Shown here: positions 50,329 through 57,346 of the stretch, piece by piece | Position numbering within the stretch: the first letter of the stretch is position 1 | Layout: every line of letters starts with the position of its first letter | Source: Caldilineaceae bacterium | GTDB taxonomy: Bacteria; Chloroflexota; Anaerolineae; Caldilineales; Caldilineaceae | DNA length: 57,346 bases | Direction: 5' to 3' | Assembly: GCA_020634755.1 (NCBI GenBank) | Contig: JACKBC010000044.1 | Coordinates: 1-57,346 of the forward strand | Program-made: the position numbers and the translations under genes | The notes under the pieces: model-generated | The model's database searches: none | What the model saw: only the letters and a program-made list of their open reading frames with translations | What the model was told of the DNA's origin: nothing

Positions 50329-53300
50329 ATGACGCGCATACGGCAACATCGCAGCGACCTACTGGCGCTGCTGATTCTCTTTGTCCTGCCTCTCATTTGG
50401 TTTGGACCGGTTCTTTTTCCTGCCTTGACCGGTCGCACGCTGCTTCCCTATGACAATCTGTATAGCTTTGAACCTTGGCGCAGTCTCCAGCCAGGGCTCA
50501 TTCCGCACAACAATCTGCTATCGGACTTAGTACTGGAAAATGCCGTGTGGAAGCTACACATTAACCGCACGCTGACCGAAGGCCAATTGCCGCTGTGGAA
50601 TCCGCAGATTTTCACGGGGCTGCCCTTTTTGGCCGCCGGTCAAGCTAGTACATTTTACCCGCTCAATCTCCTCTTTTACATTTTGCCGTTAGAAATGGCC
50701 TATGGCTGGTTCACGGCGCTGCAAATTGGGCTGGCCGGCATCAACATGTATCTGCTGGCCCGCGTGCTGCGGCTGCGCCCCACATCGGCGTTCTTTAGCG
50801 GCGTGGTCTTTATGTTCAGCGGCTTCTTGATTGTTAGCGTCGTCTTCACCATGTTTATTGCGGCCGCGGTCTGGCTGCCGCTGCTGCTGGCGCTCATCGA
50901 GCTGATTATCCGCAAGCAGGAAGCCAAGGGAACACAGAGCTTCCGCCCCATTCCGTATGTTGTGGCCGGCGCGGCCATCGTCGGCGCCATGATCCTGGCC
51001 GGGCACCCGGAGCTGATCTACTATACGCTGCTGGTGGCGGGTATATATGCGGCGGCCAGATTAGTGGTGGCGAGACGAAGGATTTACGATTTACGATTTA
51101 CGATTTACGATTCGACGATACTCTCACCGGTCAAAGAGGAGCTATCTTCTGCCCCCCCGCCTGAGCGTGTTGTAGGCTCCACGCTCCCTCAATCACCCAT
51201 CTTCCCGCGTTTGCTCAAGCTGGCGGGCTGGCTGCTGGTGCTGGCGGTCTTTGGCATTGGCCTGGGCGCCGTGCAGTTGCTGCCGCTCATTGAGCTGCTG
51301 CCGCTCAACTTTCGACAAGGGTCGGCCTCGTTTCAGCAAGTGCTGGAGTGGGCGTGGCCCAGCCGGCATGTGCTGGCGCTCTTTCTACCCGATGTGTTTG
51401 GCAACCCCAGCCACCATGCCTGGTTTGATATTTGGCGCTGGCAGTGGGTCCCCGCCACCCAAAACGCGCTGGGCGAACCAGTGGACACCATCTTTTGGGG
51501 CATCAAAAATTACGTCGAAGGCGGCAACTATTTGGGCATTGCCACGTGGCTGCTGGCGGCGGTGGCGGTGGTGCGATTTACAAGGGTCGACGCATCCACG
51601 GCGCATAACGGACATTGGCGGTTTACGACGTGGTTTTTTGCGGGACTGGCCGTGGTGTCGCTGCTCTTTGCCTTTGGCACGCCGCTCTATGGCATTCTCT
51701 TCTATGGGCTGCCTGGCTGGTCCCAGTTGCACAGTCCCTTTCGCTGGGTCTTCCCCTTTACGGTGAGCATGGCCATATTGGGCGGCATGGGCATGGAGGT
51801 GTTAAGTGAGTGGCGGAGCAGCGCAGCAGCCGGAAAAGGAAGCAAGCTCTTTAGGCGAGTGGCGAGCGGGTTGGCGTGGTTGGCCGCGATGGCCGGCGCC
51901 GGCGCGCTGGCCGTGGTGGTGCTCAGCGTGGCGTTGCCGAATCCGTTTGTGGCGCTGGCCCAACGCGCTGTGGACAGCATTGATCTAGCGCAGATGGTTT
52001 TTGCCGACGGTCGCATGTTTTGGAGCTATGAAGCGGTCGTGCTGTTCAAGTTTGGTTTGGCCGCGCTGTTGAGCGGTGCGCTTGTGTTGTGGATGCTAAG
52101 AAGTAGAGGAGGAGAGGATGGGGGGAGTAAAGGAAGGGAATTTACACGCGCCCGTCTCCTCTACGCCGCTTTTGCGCAACCCAAGGTAATGCCTCTGCTC
52201 CTCATTGTTTTCGTCATCCTCGATCTCTACGCGGCCCAGGGACACTTTAATCCCGCCGCGCCGGTTGCGCTCTCGCCCCTCAACCCGGCCAATATTCCCC
52301 CCGTCGTCCAATTTATCAACGAGCGGGAGGGCATTTTCCCTGCGGACATCACCAACGAATCAATCGTAAATCGCAAATCTGAAATCGTAAATTCCGTCCC
52401 CTTCCGCTTTACCACCTTTAACACCAGCGATCAGAAGACCTTTAATGCCAACGTGGGCATGTATTACGGCTGGCAAGACATTCGCGGTTACGATTCAATC
52501 ATTCCACGCCAGTATGTGGCGCTGATGGACCGCATTGCGCCGCAGGAAAATGAACTGCTCTATAACCGCATTGCCCCGCTCTACTTTGGCCAATCTGCTG
52601 CAGACGAAGTGGGTGACAATGCACCGGCCAGCGGCAATGAATACGCCGCGCTGGATAATCCGCTGTTGAATCTGCTCAACGTCAAATATGTGCTGACGCA
52701 GGAGTATTTGCCCAATCCGGGCTGGGAAGAAATCTATCGCGATGAGTCCATGGCGGTCTATGAAAACCGCCATGTGATGCCGCGGGCGTTTATTGCGCGC
52801 AACGTCCAAATCGCGCCCGCCGACCAGCAACCGCTGCTGGAAGCTGATTTGAGCCAAACCCTCTTTTTGGAAGCAGAACCCGCCGATGCCGGTGCGCTTG
52901 TGGCCGCCAGCCCGCAGCTGGCCACCGCCAACATTAGCCGCTACACCGCCAATGATGTCTTTGTAGACGTCAACCTCAGCGACCGCGGCTGGCTGGTGCT
53001 GACCGATGCCTGGTTCCCCGGCTGGAAGGCCTACATCCGTCCATTTGGCGCCGATGAGAACCAAGAAGAGGAGCTGCCGCTTTATCGGGCCGATGGCGCC
53101 TTTCGCGCGGTCTATCTGCCGCAGGACGGTCAGTGGACGGTGCGCTTTGTCTATTCACCCTGGAGTTTTAAGCTGGGTCTCTACACCAGCTTTCTCTGCT
53201 TTGTCACCCTGGGGCTGCTGCTGCTGTGGTGGGCCTGGGGGCGCTACTACCGGCCCGAATTGACCGCGGGCGAGGTACGCACGGTGGCCAAAAATTCGCT

Positions 53301-54813
53301 GGCCCCCATGGCGCTCAACCTGGTCAACAAGGCCATCGACTTTGCCTTTGCCATGCTCTACGTGCGCCTGTTGGGGCCAGACGGCGCCGGCAAATATTAC
53401 TTTGTGGTGGCGCTCTACGGCTTCTTCGAGATCATTAGCCGCTACGGGCTGGGCACGCTGCTGGCCCGCGATGTAGCGGCAGACAAGAATCAATCCAGCC
53501 GCTATTTGACCAACGTGCTGGCGCTGCGCACGCTGCTTTGGCTGGTGGCCATGCCGCTGCTGGCCCTAGTCGTCTATGGCTACAGCATCATCGGCAACCT
53601 GGGCGCCAATATCCAGAGCATTGGCGCCCAGGAAATTCAGGCCATTGCGCTGCTGGCCGCGGCCATGCTCTTTGCCAACTGGTCCGACGCGCTGAGCAAC
53701 ATGTTCAACGCCTTCGAAAAAATGGAATATCCAGCCGGGCTGGCCAGCGTCACGTCATTGCTCAAGGTGACGCTGGGGGCGCTGGTGCTGCTGCTGGGCT
53801 GGGGCTTTGTGGGGCTGGCGGGCGTCAGCTTGCTGGTCAATGTTGCGCAGCTTTTCTGGCTCTATGGTCTGCTGCGCTCGACGCTCTTCAAACCCGAATG
53901 GCATTGGGACAGCGCCCTGCAAAGGTGGATGCTGAGCGCCAGCGGCCCGCTGATGATTAACCATTTATTGGCCACCATTTTCTGGCGCATTGACGTGTGG
54001 ATTCTGCGCCCCATGGCCGGCGCGGCCGCGGTTGGCCTGTATAGCGTGGGCGTCAAATATTTGGACGGGCTCAACATTATCCCCAGCGTCTTCACCATGG
54101 CGATCTTCCCGCTCATGAGCCGCTATGCGCGCAGCAACAACGAAAATCTGCTGCGCTCGTACATCCTCAGCGTGCGCTTGCTCATTATGATGAGCTTGCC
54201 CATCGCCATGATGGTCACCTTTCTGGCGCGGCCGCTGGTTTGGCTGGTGGGCGGCAGCGAGTTTATTAACCTGCCCGAAACCATACACCTACTGGGTCGT
54301 GAAATCACCTTTAACGGTGGCGCCAATCTGGCGCTGCAACTGGTCATTTGGAGCATTCCCATTGGTTTTGTCAACAGCGTTACTCAGTTTGTGCTCATAG
54401 CCGTCAATCAGCAGCGCTATCTCACCAAAGCCTTTGTTATCGGCGTCGTCTTTAACACCGTGGGCAACCTGCTGGTAATCCCCAGCTTTGGCTATCTGGG
54501 CGCGGCCGTGGTCACCATCCTCAGCGAGTTCAGCCTGCTCTTTCCCTTCTACGCCAGCGTTAAACGCCACGTGGGCAGCGTGCCGTGGCTATCGCTTTGC
54601 CTAGCGCCGGCGCTGGCGGTGGCCGTCATGGGCGTGGCCATCTACGCGCTGCTCCAATTTGGCATTAACCCCTGGCTGGCCGCGCTGCTGGGCTGGCTGG
54701 TCTACGCCGTGGCGCTGGCCCTCACCGGTGCGCTAAGCAATGAAGATATGGCCATTGTCTGGCGCGCGCTGCCGCTGGGTGCGCTCAAGAAGGTATTGCC
54801 AGCGCAGGGGTAA
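50329..54813 (+). CDS. YfhO-like membrane protein fused to a Wzx/MATE-type flippase
   Basis: 1494 residues; ATG at 50329, 3 nt after the previous stop (translational coupling). Residues 1 to about 970 are YfhO-like: about a dozen membrane helices (LLALLILFVLPLIWFGPVLF, GLPFLAAGQASTFYPLNLLF) and a C-terminal soluble part with DRGWLVLTDAWFPGWKAYI. YfhO proteins are GT-C-like glycosyltransferases for teichoic or lipid glycosylation. Residues about 985-1494 are a polysaccharide flippase: AKNSLAPMALNLVNKAIDFAFA, LGPDGAGKYYFVVALYGFFE, and further helices. The fusion joins extracytoplasmic sugar transfer with lipid-linked glycan export. Two short low-complexity insertions (GATTTAC heptamers, RFTIYDS at 51081 and IVNRKSEIV at 52362) lie in loops. 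The stop is 88 bp before the next gene. Confidence 0.88.
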   Translation: MTRIRQHRSDLLALLILFVLPLIWFGPVLFPALTGRTLLPYDNLYSFEPWRSLQPGLIPHNNLLSDLVLENAVWKLHINRTLTEGQLPLWNPQIFTGLPFLAAGQASTFYPLNLLFYILPLEMAYGWFTALQIGLAGINMYLLARVLRLRPTSAFFSGVVFMFSGFLIVSVVFTMFIAAAVWLPLLLALIELIIRKQEAKGTQSFRPIPYVVAGAAIVGAMILAGHPELIYYTLLVAGIYAAARLVVARRRIYDLRFTIYDSTILSPVKEELSSAPPPERVVGSTLPQSPIFPRLLKLAGWLLVLAVFGIGLGAVQLLPLIELLPLNFRQGSASFQQVLEWAWPSRHVLALFLPDVFGNPSHHAWFDIWRWQWVPATQNALGEPVDTIFWGIKNYVEGGNYLGIATWLLAAVAVVRFTRVDASTAHNGHWRFTTWFFAGLAVVSLLFAFGTPLYGILFYGLPGWSQLHSPFRWVFPFTVSMAILGGMGMEVLSEWRSSAAAGKGSKLFRRVASGLAWLAAMAGAGALAVVVLSVALPNPFVALAQRAVDSIDLAQMVFADGRMFWSYEAVVLFKFGLAALLSGALVLWMLRSRGGEDGGSKGREFTRARLLYAAFAQPKVMPLLLIVFVILDLYAAQGHFNPAAPVALSPLNPANIPPVVQFINEREGIFPADITNESIVNRKSEIVNSVPFRFTTFNTSDQKTFNANVGMYYGWQDIRGYDSIIPRQYVALMDRIAPQENELLYNRIAPLYFGQSAADEVGDNAPASGNEYAALDNPLLNLLNVKYVLTQEYLPNPGWEEIYRDESMAVYENRHVMPRAFIARNVQIAPADQQPLLEADLSQTLFLEAEPADAGALVAASPQLATANISRYTANDVFVDVNLSDRGWLVLTDAWFPGWKAYIRPFGADENQEEELPLYRADGAFRAVYLPQDGQWTVRFVYSPWSFKLGLYTSFLCFVTLGLLLLWWAWGRYYRPELTAGEVRTVAKNSLAPMALNLVNKAIDFAFAMLYVRLLGPDGAGKYYFVVALYGFFEIISRYGLGTLLARDVAADKNQSSRYLTNVLALRTLLWLVAMPLLALVVYGYSIIGNLGANIQSIGAQEIQAIALLAAAMLFANWSDALSNMFNAFEKMEYPAGLASVTSLLKVTLGALVLLLGWGFVGLAGVSLLVNVAQLFWLYGLLRSTLFKPEWHWDSALQRWMLSASGPLMINHLLATIFWRIDVWILRPMAGAAAVGLYSVGVKYLDGLNIIPSVFTMAIFPLMSRYARSNNENLLRSYILSVRLLIMMSLPIAMMVTFLARPLVWLVGGSEFINLPETIHLLGREITFNGGANLALQLVIWSIPIGFVNSVTQFVLIAVNQQRYLTKAFVIGVVFNTVGNLLVIPSFGYLGAAVVTILSEFSLLFPFYASVKRHVGSVPWLSLCLAPALAVAVMGVAIYALLQFGINPWLAALLGWLVYAVALALTGALSNEDMAIVWRALPLGALKKVLPAQG
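51081..51108 (+). repeat. In-frame GATTTAC heptamer array
   Basis: Four perfect copies of GATTTAC, followed by a degenerate GATTCGAC. Translated as DLRFTIYD in a loop of the YfhO part. A related array in opposite sense (ATCGTAAATCGCAAATCTG and on) is at 52362-52392. Confidence 0.85.
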
Positions 54814-54901
54814 GCTGGTAGAATCAGTGAATCAAAACTTGCGCAGCGCCAACAAAGCGCCATAGGAACAGATTTCCGCTCCCTATTTGCAAACAGTCAA
54901 T

Positions 54902-57346
54902 ATGCGACGATTTTCCCTACTTCTATTTTCCCTCATTCTGGCCCTCATTGCTCAACGCCTGCTGGCAACCTCCGATGCCTTCCTTTCCTACGTTCTGCGC
55001 GACAGCCTGCTCCTGACCGCCATTGCCGCGCTGATCTTTGCAGCCAATAGCATAGTGCGGCCGCCGCTGTTGCCGTCCGCACTGCGTCACACCTCAGCGA
55101 TGGGCTGGATTCTGATTGTCACGGGGATCTTGTGCACCGCCGTGGCCGGATTGTTCTTTGTGCTGCCGGTAACCGGCGTCTTTTTTGAACAGCTGCGCCC
55201 CACGCTGTGGAGCGTGGGTATGTTGCTGCTGTTGCTGGGCGCGCTGAGCCGCCCCCGCATTACATATGCACTGCCCAAAGCACGCTGGCAAAAGAATCAC
55301 CTGGGCGACTTTGAACTGGCGCCCATCGAACTCTCACCCCGGCGTCAAGAATTGCTGCGCGCAAAGGCTAGCAGCCGCGCCGCCGTAGTGACCGCTGAAG
55401 CAAACCATATTTCCCCCCGCAGTGAAGCGGCGCCAAGATTTTTGACGCCGTACACCGAAATCGGTCTGCTGCTGATTGTGGTGACGGTAGGCGCGCTGCT
55501 GCGCCTTTGGAGCATTGAAAGCCTGCCCGCAGCCTGCCTGCCCGCCGAATGCGAAACGCTGCTCCGTCTGGAAGAGCTGCCCACATCCACACTTTTTGGT
55601 GATAACCGAGAACTTTTGCCAATGGTGCAAGAGCTATTCCGCCAGCGCATGGACGATGATCTGCTGGCGCTGCGGCTGGCCGGCATGCTGTTGTCCGTCT
55701 TAACGCTGCTGGGCTTCTATGGCTTTGCCCGCCGGCTGGCCACCGCCTCTGGGGCGCTGGCGGCAACGGCGCTGCTGGCCGTGAGTCCGTGGCATCTGTG
55801 GGCCATGGGCGAGCCCAATCTCGCCGCGCCACTTTTTATCAGCGCGTGTGGGTGGCTGGTGTTAACGGCTTGGACCGCGCAAACGGCGCGTTGGCCCACA
55901 TTGGCGGGCATGGGGCTGGGTCTGATGCTGCCATTTCTGCATGAACCCCGGGGAGCCGCCGCGCTCTGGGTGTTGATTGGGTTGCTGCTGGGGGCCGTGA
56001 TGGCTCCCGCCGCCACAATGGTGCAGCGCGCGCAGCGGCTGCTCCTGCCGCTGCTGGTGGCCTTGGCGGTGGCCAGCCCCTGGTTGGCCAGCGCGCCCCA
56101 AAGCCGCGTGCAGATTGAGCCAGCCCAGCCGCTGGACGAACAGGTCGTGGTCGAAAATAGCTGGTCTATCCAGCTCGAAGAGTTGGCCGCCACCCTTTTC
56201 TGGCGCGGCGACTTTGGCTCAGCGGGGCCGGTGCTTGACGGCTCGCTGCTGGGTGTGTTGACGGGTGCCCTGCTTTTGTTAGGCATCGGCGTGTTGGCGC
56301 GCACGGGGTTGAGACCGGCATCAATCTGGCTGGGGTTGGGTTTACTGATTTACATTTGGGCTATTCTGCAAATAAGCTCCTCAGATGCGGCAGCATTGAT
56401 CAATGTGGCCAGTAGCGAGAGCAGCAGCGCCACAGCGCCAACGAGCTGGGCGGGTCTACTGCTGCCGCTGCTGCCGCTGCTCTTTGCCGGCGCGGCGTTG
56501 ACGCTGGACCAGCTGTTGATTGGCTTCCACATGCAGTGGCAACGGTTGATTTTGCCGGGACCGGCGATGGCCGTGGCGCTGCTCATGTTGACTATCCCAG
56601 CCCTGCCCGCTGTGCAGAACTTGCTGGACCAAACGGGCAGCGCAGGCGGGTCGGCACAGAGCCGATTTGATGGCGCGCTCAGCCAATATCTGTCTACCAG
56701 CCTGGCCCAAGATCCGGCTACCTATTTTGTGCCTATGGCCAGCCTGGACAGCCGTTCGCTCAAAGTCATGTTGGGGTCGCAGTTGGATACCTTTCAAAAC
56801 ATGGGACACTTGCGCGGGCTAGACATGACGCGCGATCTGCTCTTTCCCGACACGGTCAATGGCGCCGTTTACCTGGTTCCGGCCCAAGAGGAGCAACTTG
56901 TCAATCTCTTGCAGCGCGTCTTTCCGGCCGGCATCAATGAACCCATTTTTGACGAACAGAGCGGACAGCCGCTGGTCACGGCGTTTCGCGTGGACCCGGC
57001 CACATTAACCACCAGCCAGGGCGTGCGCGGCTTCTTTTTTGCCGGTCTGGACGATGGCCCCATTGAAACAGCCAGCTTGGTGCAGGAAAGCCCCACAGTC
57101 CAATTTGATTGGCCACAGGGCGCGCCGCTGACCGCCCCCTTTACCGTGCGCTGGGAAGGCGCGCTGCTGGCGCCAGAGGCGGGCAATTATCGCTTTGTGC
57201 TCAACGCCAGCCCCGAGGCGCGAGTCGCGCTGCGGCTGGATCAAGCGCTGGTGCTGGACAGCACGCAAGGGGTAACCGACCGCACGCTGCCATTGGGGCG
57301 CGGCGTCTATCAAATTACGCTGCGCTATACGGCATTGCAGGCGCCG
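54902..57346 (+). CDS. GT39/ArnT-like membrane glycosyltransferase with C-terminal PA14-like domain (partial)
   Basis: 815 residues visible from ATG at 54902 (MRRFSLLLFSLILALIAQRL), open at the window edge. Multi-helix GT-C protein: two short helical hairpins, a basic cytoplasmic loop, then the catalytic-type core LTPYTEIGLLLIVVTVGALL, LRLAGMLLSVLTLLGFYGFARRL and ALAATALLAVSPWHLWAM, as in GT39/PMT/ArnT enzymes that take sugars from polyprenyl-phosphate donors. After the last helices an extracytoplasmic part (about 580 on) includes FTVRWEGALLAPEAGNYRFVL, then VALRLDQALVLDS, matching a PA14 carbohydrate-binding fold. No good ribosome site is seen; position 88 bp after the flippase suggests the same operon. 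The expected first-loop acidic residue is not certain. Confidence 0.82.
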   Translation, partial: MRRFSLLLFSLILALIAQRLLATSDAFLSYVLRDSLLLTAIAALIFAANSIVRPPLLPSALRHTSAMGWILIVTGILCTAVAGLFFVLPVTGVFFEQLRPTLWSVGMLLLLLGALSRPRITYALPKARWQKNHLGDFELAPIELSPRRQELLRAKASSRAAVVTAEANHISPRSEAAPRFLTPYTEIGLLLIVVTVGALLRLWSIESLPAACLPAECETLLRLEELPTSTLFGDNRELLPMVQELFRQRMDDDLLALRLAGMLLSVLTLLGFYGFARRLATASGALAATALLAVSPWHLWAMGEPNLAAPLFISACGWLVLTAWTAQTARWPTLAGMGLGLMLPFLHEPRGAAALWVLIGLLLGAVMAPAATMVQRAQRLLLPLLVALAVASPWLASAPQSRVQIEPAQPLDEQVVVENSWSIQLEELAATLFWRGDFGSAGPVLDGSLLGVLTGALLLLGIGVLARTGLRPASIWLGLGLLIYIWAILQISSSDAAALINVASSESSSATAPTSWAGLLLPLLPLLFAGAALTLDQLLIGFHMQWQRLILPGPAMAVALLMLTIPALPAVQNLLDQTGSAGGSAQSRFDGALSQYLSTSLAQDPATYFVPMASLDSRSLKVMLGSQLDTFQNMGHLRGLDMTRDLLFPDTVNGAVYLVPAQEEQLVNLLQRVFPAGINEPIFDEQSGQPLVTAFRVDPATLTTSQGVRGFFFAGLDDGPIETASLVQESPTVQFDWPQGAPLTAPFTVRWEGALLAPEAGNYRFVLNASPEARVALRLDQALVLDSTQGVTDRTLPLGRGVYQITLRYTALQAP

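Overview
The window looks like chromosomal DNA of an uncultured Chloroflexota bacterium (Anaerolineae/Caldilineae-like). This is inferred from content: a 4.5k-residue secreted LamG/FG-GAP protein, Thr-Pro linkers, BTAD/NB-ARC/TPR regulators, two secreted proteins ending in a (Y/W)LPL(V/I) tail, a T-box leader, and many dispersed hairpin elements. No ribosomal marker is present, so the placement is tentative.

Layout. 1-2228 (minus, cut by the edge): exported beta-propeller-like protein with a c-type heme motif. 2554-8059: creatininase, zinc dehydrogenase, a T-box leader with a non-discriminating-type AspRS, and a tandem universal stress protein. 8428-10056: a complete IS4-type element inserted in one of two tandem hairpin mini-elements. 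10165-16292: sulfatase, GNAT, pentapeptide-repeat membrane protein, MarR-GNAT fusion and an enolase-superfamily dehydratase; the sulfatase and dehydratase suggest sugar-acid and sulfated polysaccharide use. 16571-30160: the giant secreted protein. 30315-34815: a monooxygenase-fold fusion and a large SARP-type regulator. 35013-41415: divergent P450 and TetR/DinB-like genes, then YdeI-like, PlsC, arylamine N-acetyltransferase and a phosphoesterase. 41442-48157: envelope region with a DUF11 protein, a DUF302 protein and two paralogous sortase-domain proteins. 48379-48455: tRNA-Arg(TCT). 48577-49206: a FrnE/DsbA-family gene whose first active-site Cys codon is TGA, a probable selenoprotein. 49483-end: envelope glycan genes (polyprenyl-phosphate sugar synthase, YfhO-flippase fusion, GT39-like membrane glycosyltransferase).

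Two things stand out. First, the UPWC thioredoxin-fold protein has a SECIS-like hairpin placed correctly behind the TGA. Second, the intergenic spaces hold several families of small inverted-repeat elements. These include three 88-bp copies, two 85-bp copies with 8-bp target duplications, two 86-bp copies with 5-bp duplications, and a 153-bp element with a 10-bp duplication. Some are nested, so their order of insertion can be read. Several lie just upstream of genes and may supply or alter leaders.

Two genes run off the window edges (1-2228 minus and 54902-57346 plus); both were read directly from the sequence. All homology statements come from motif recognition without database searches.
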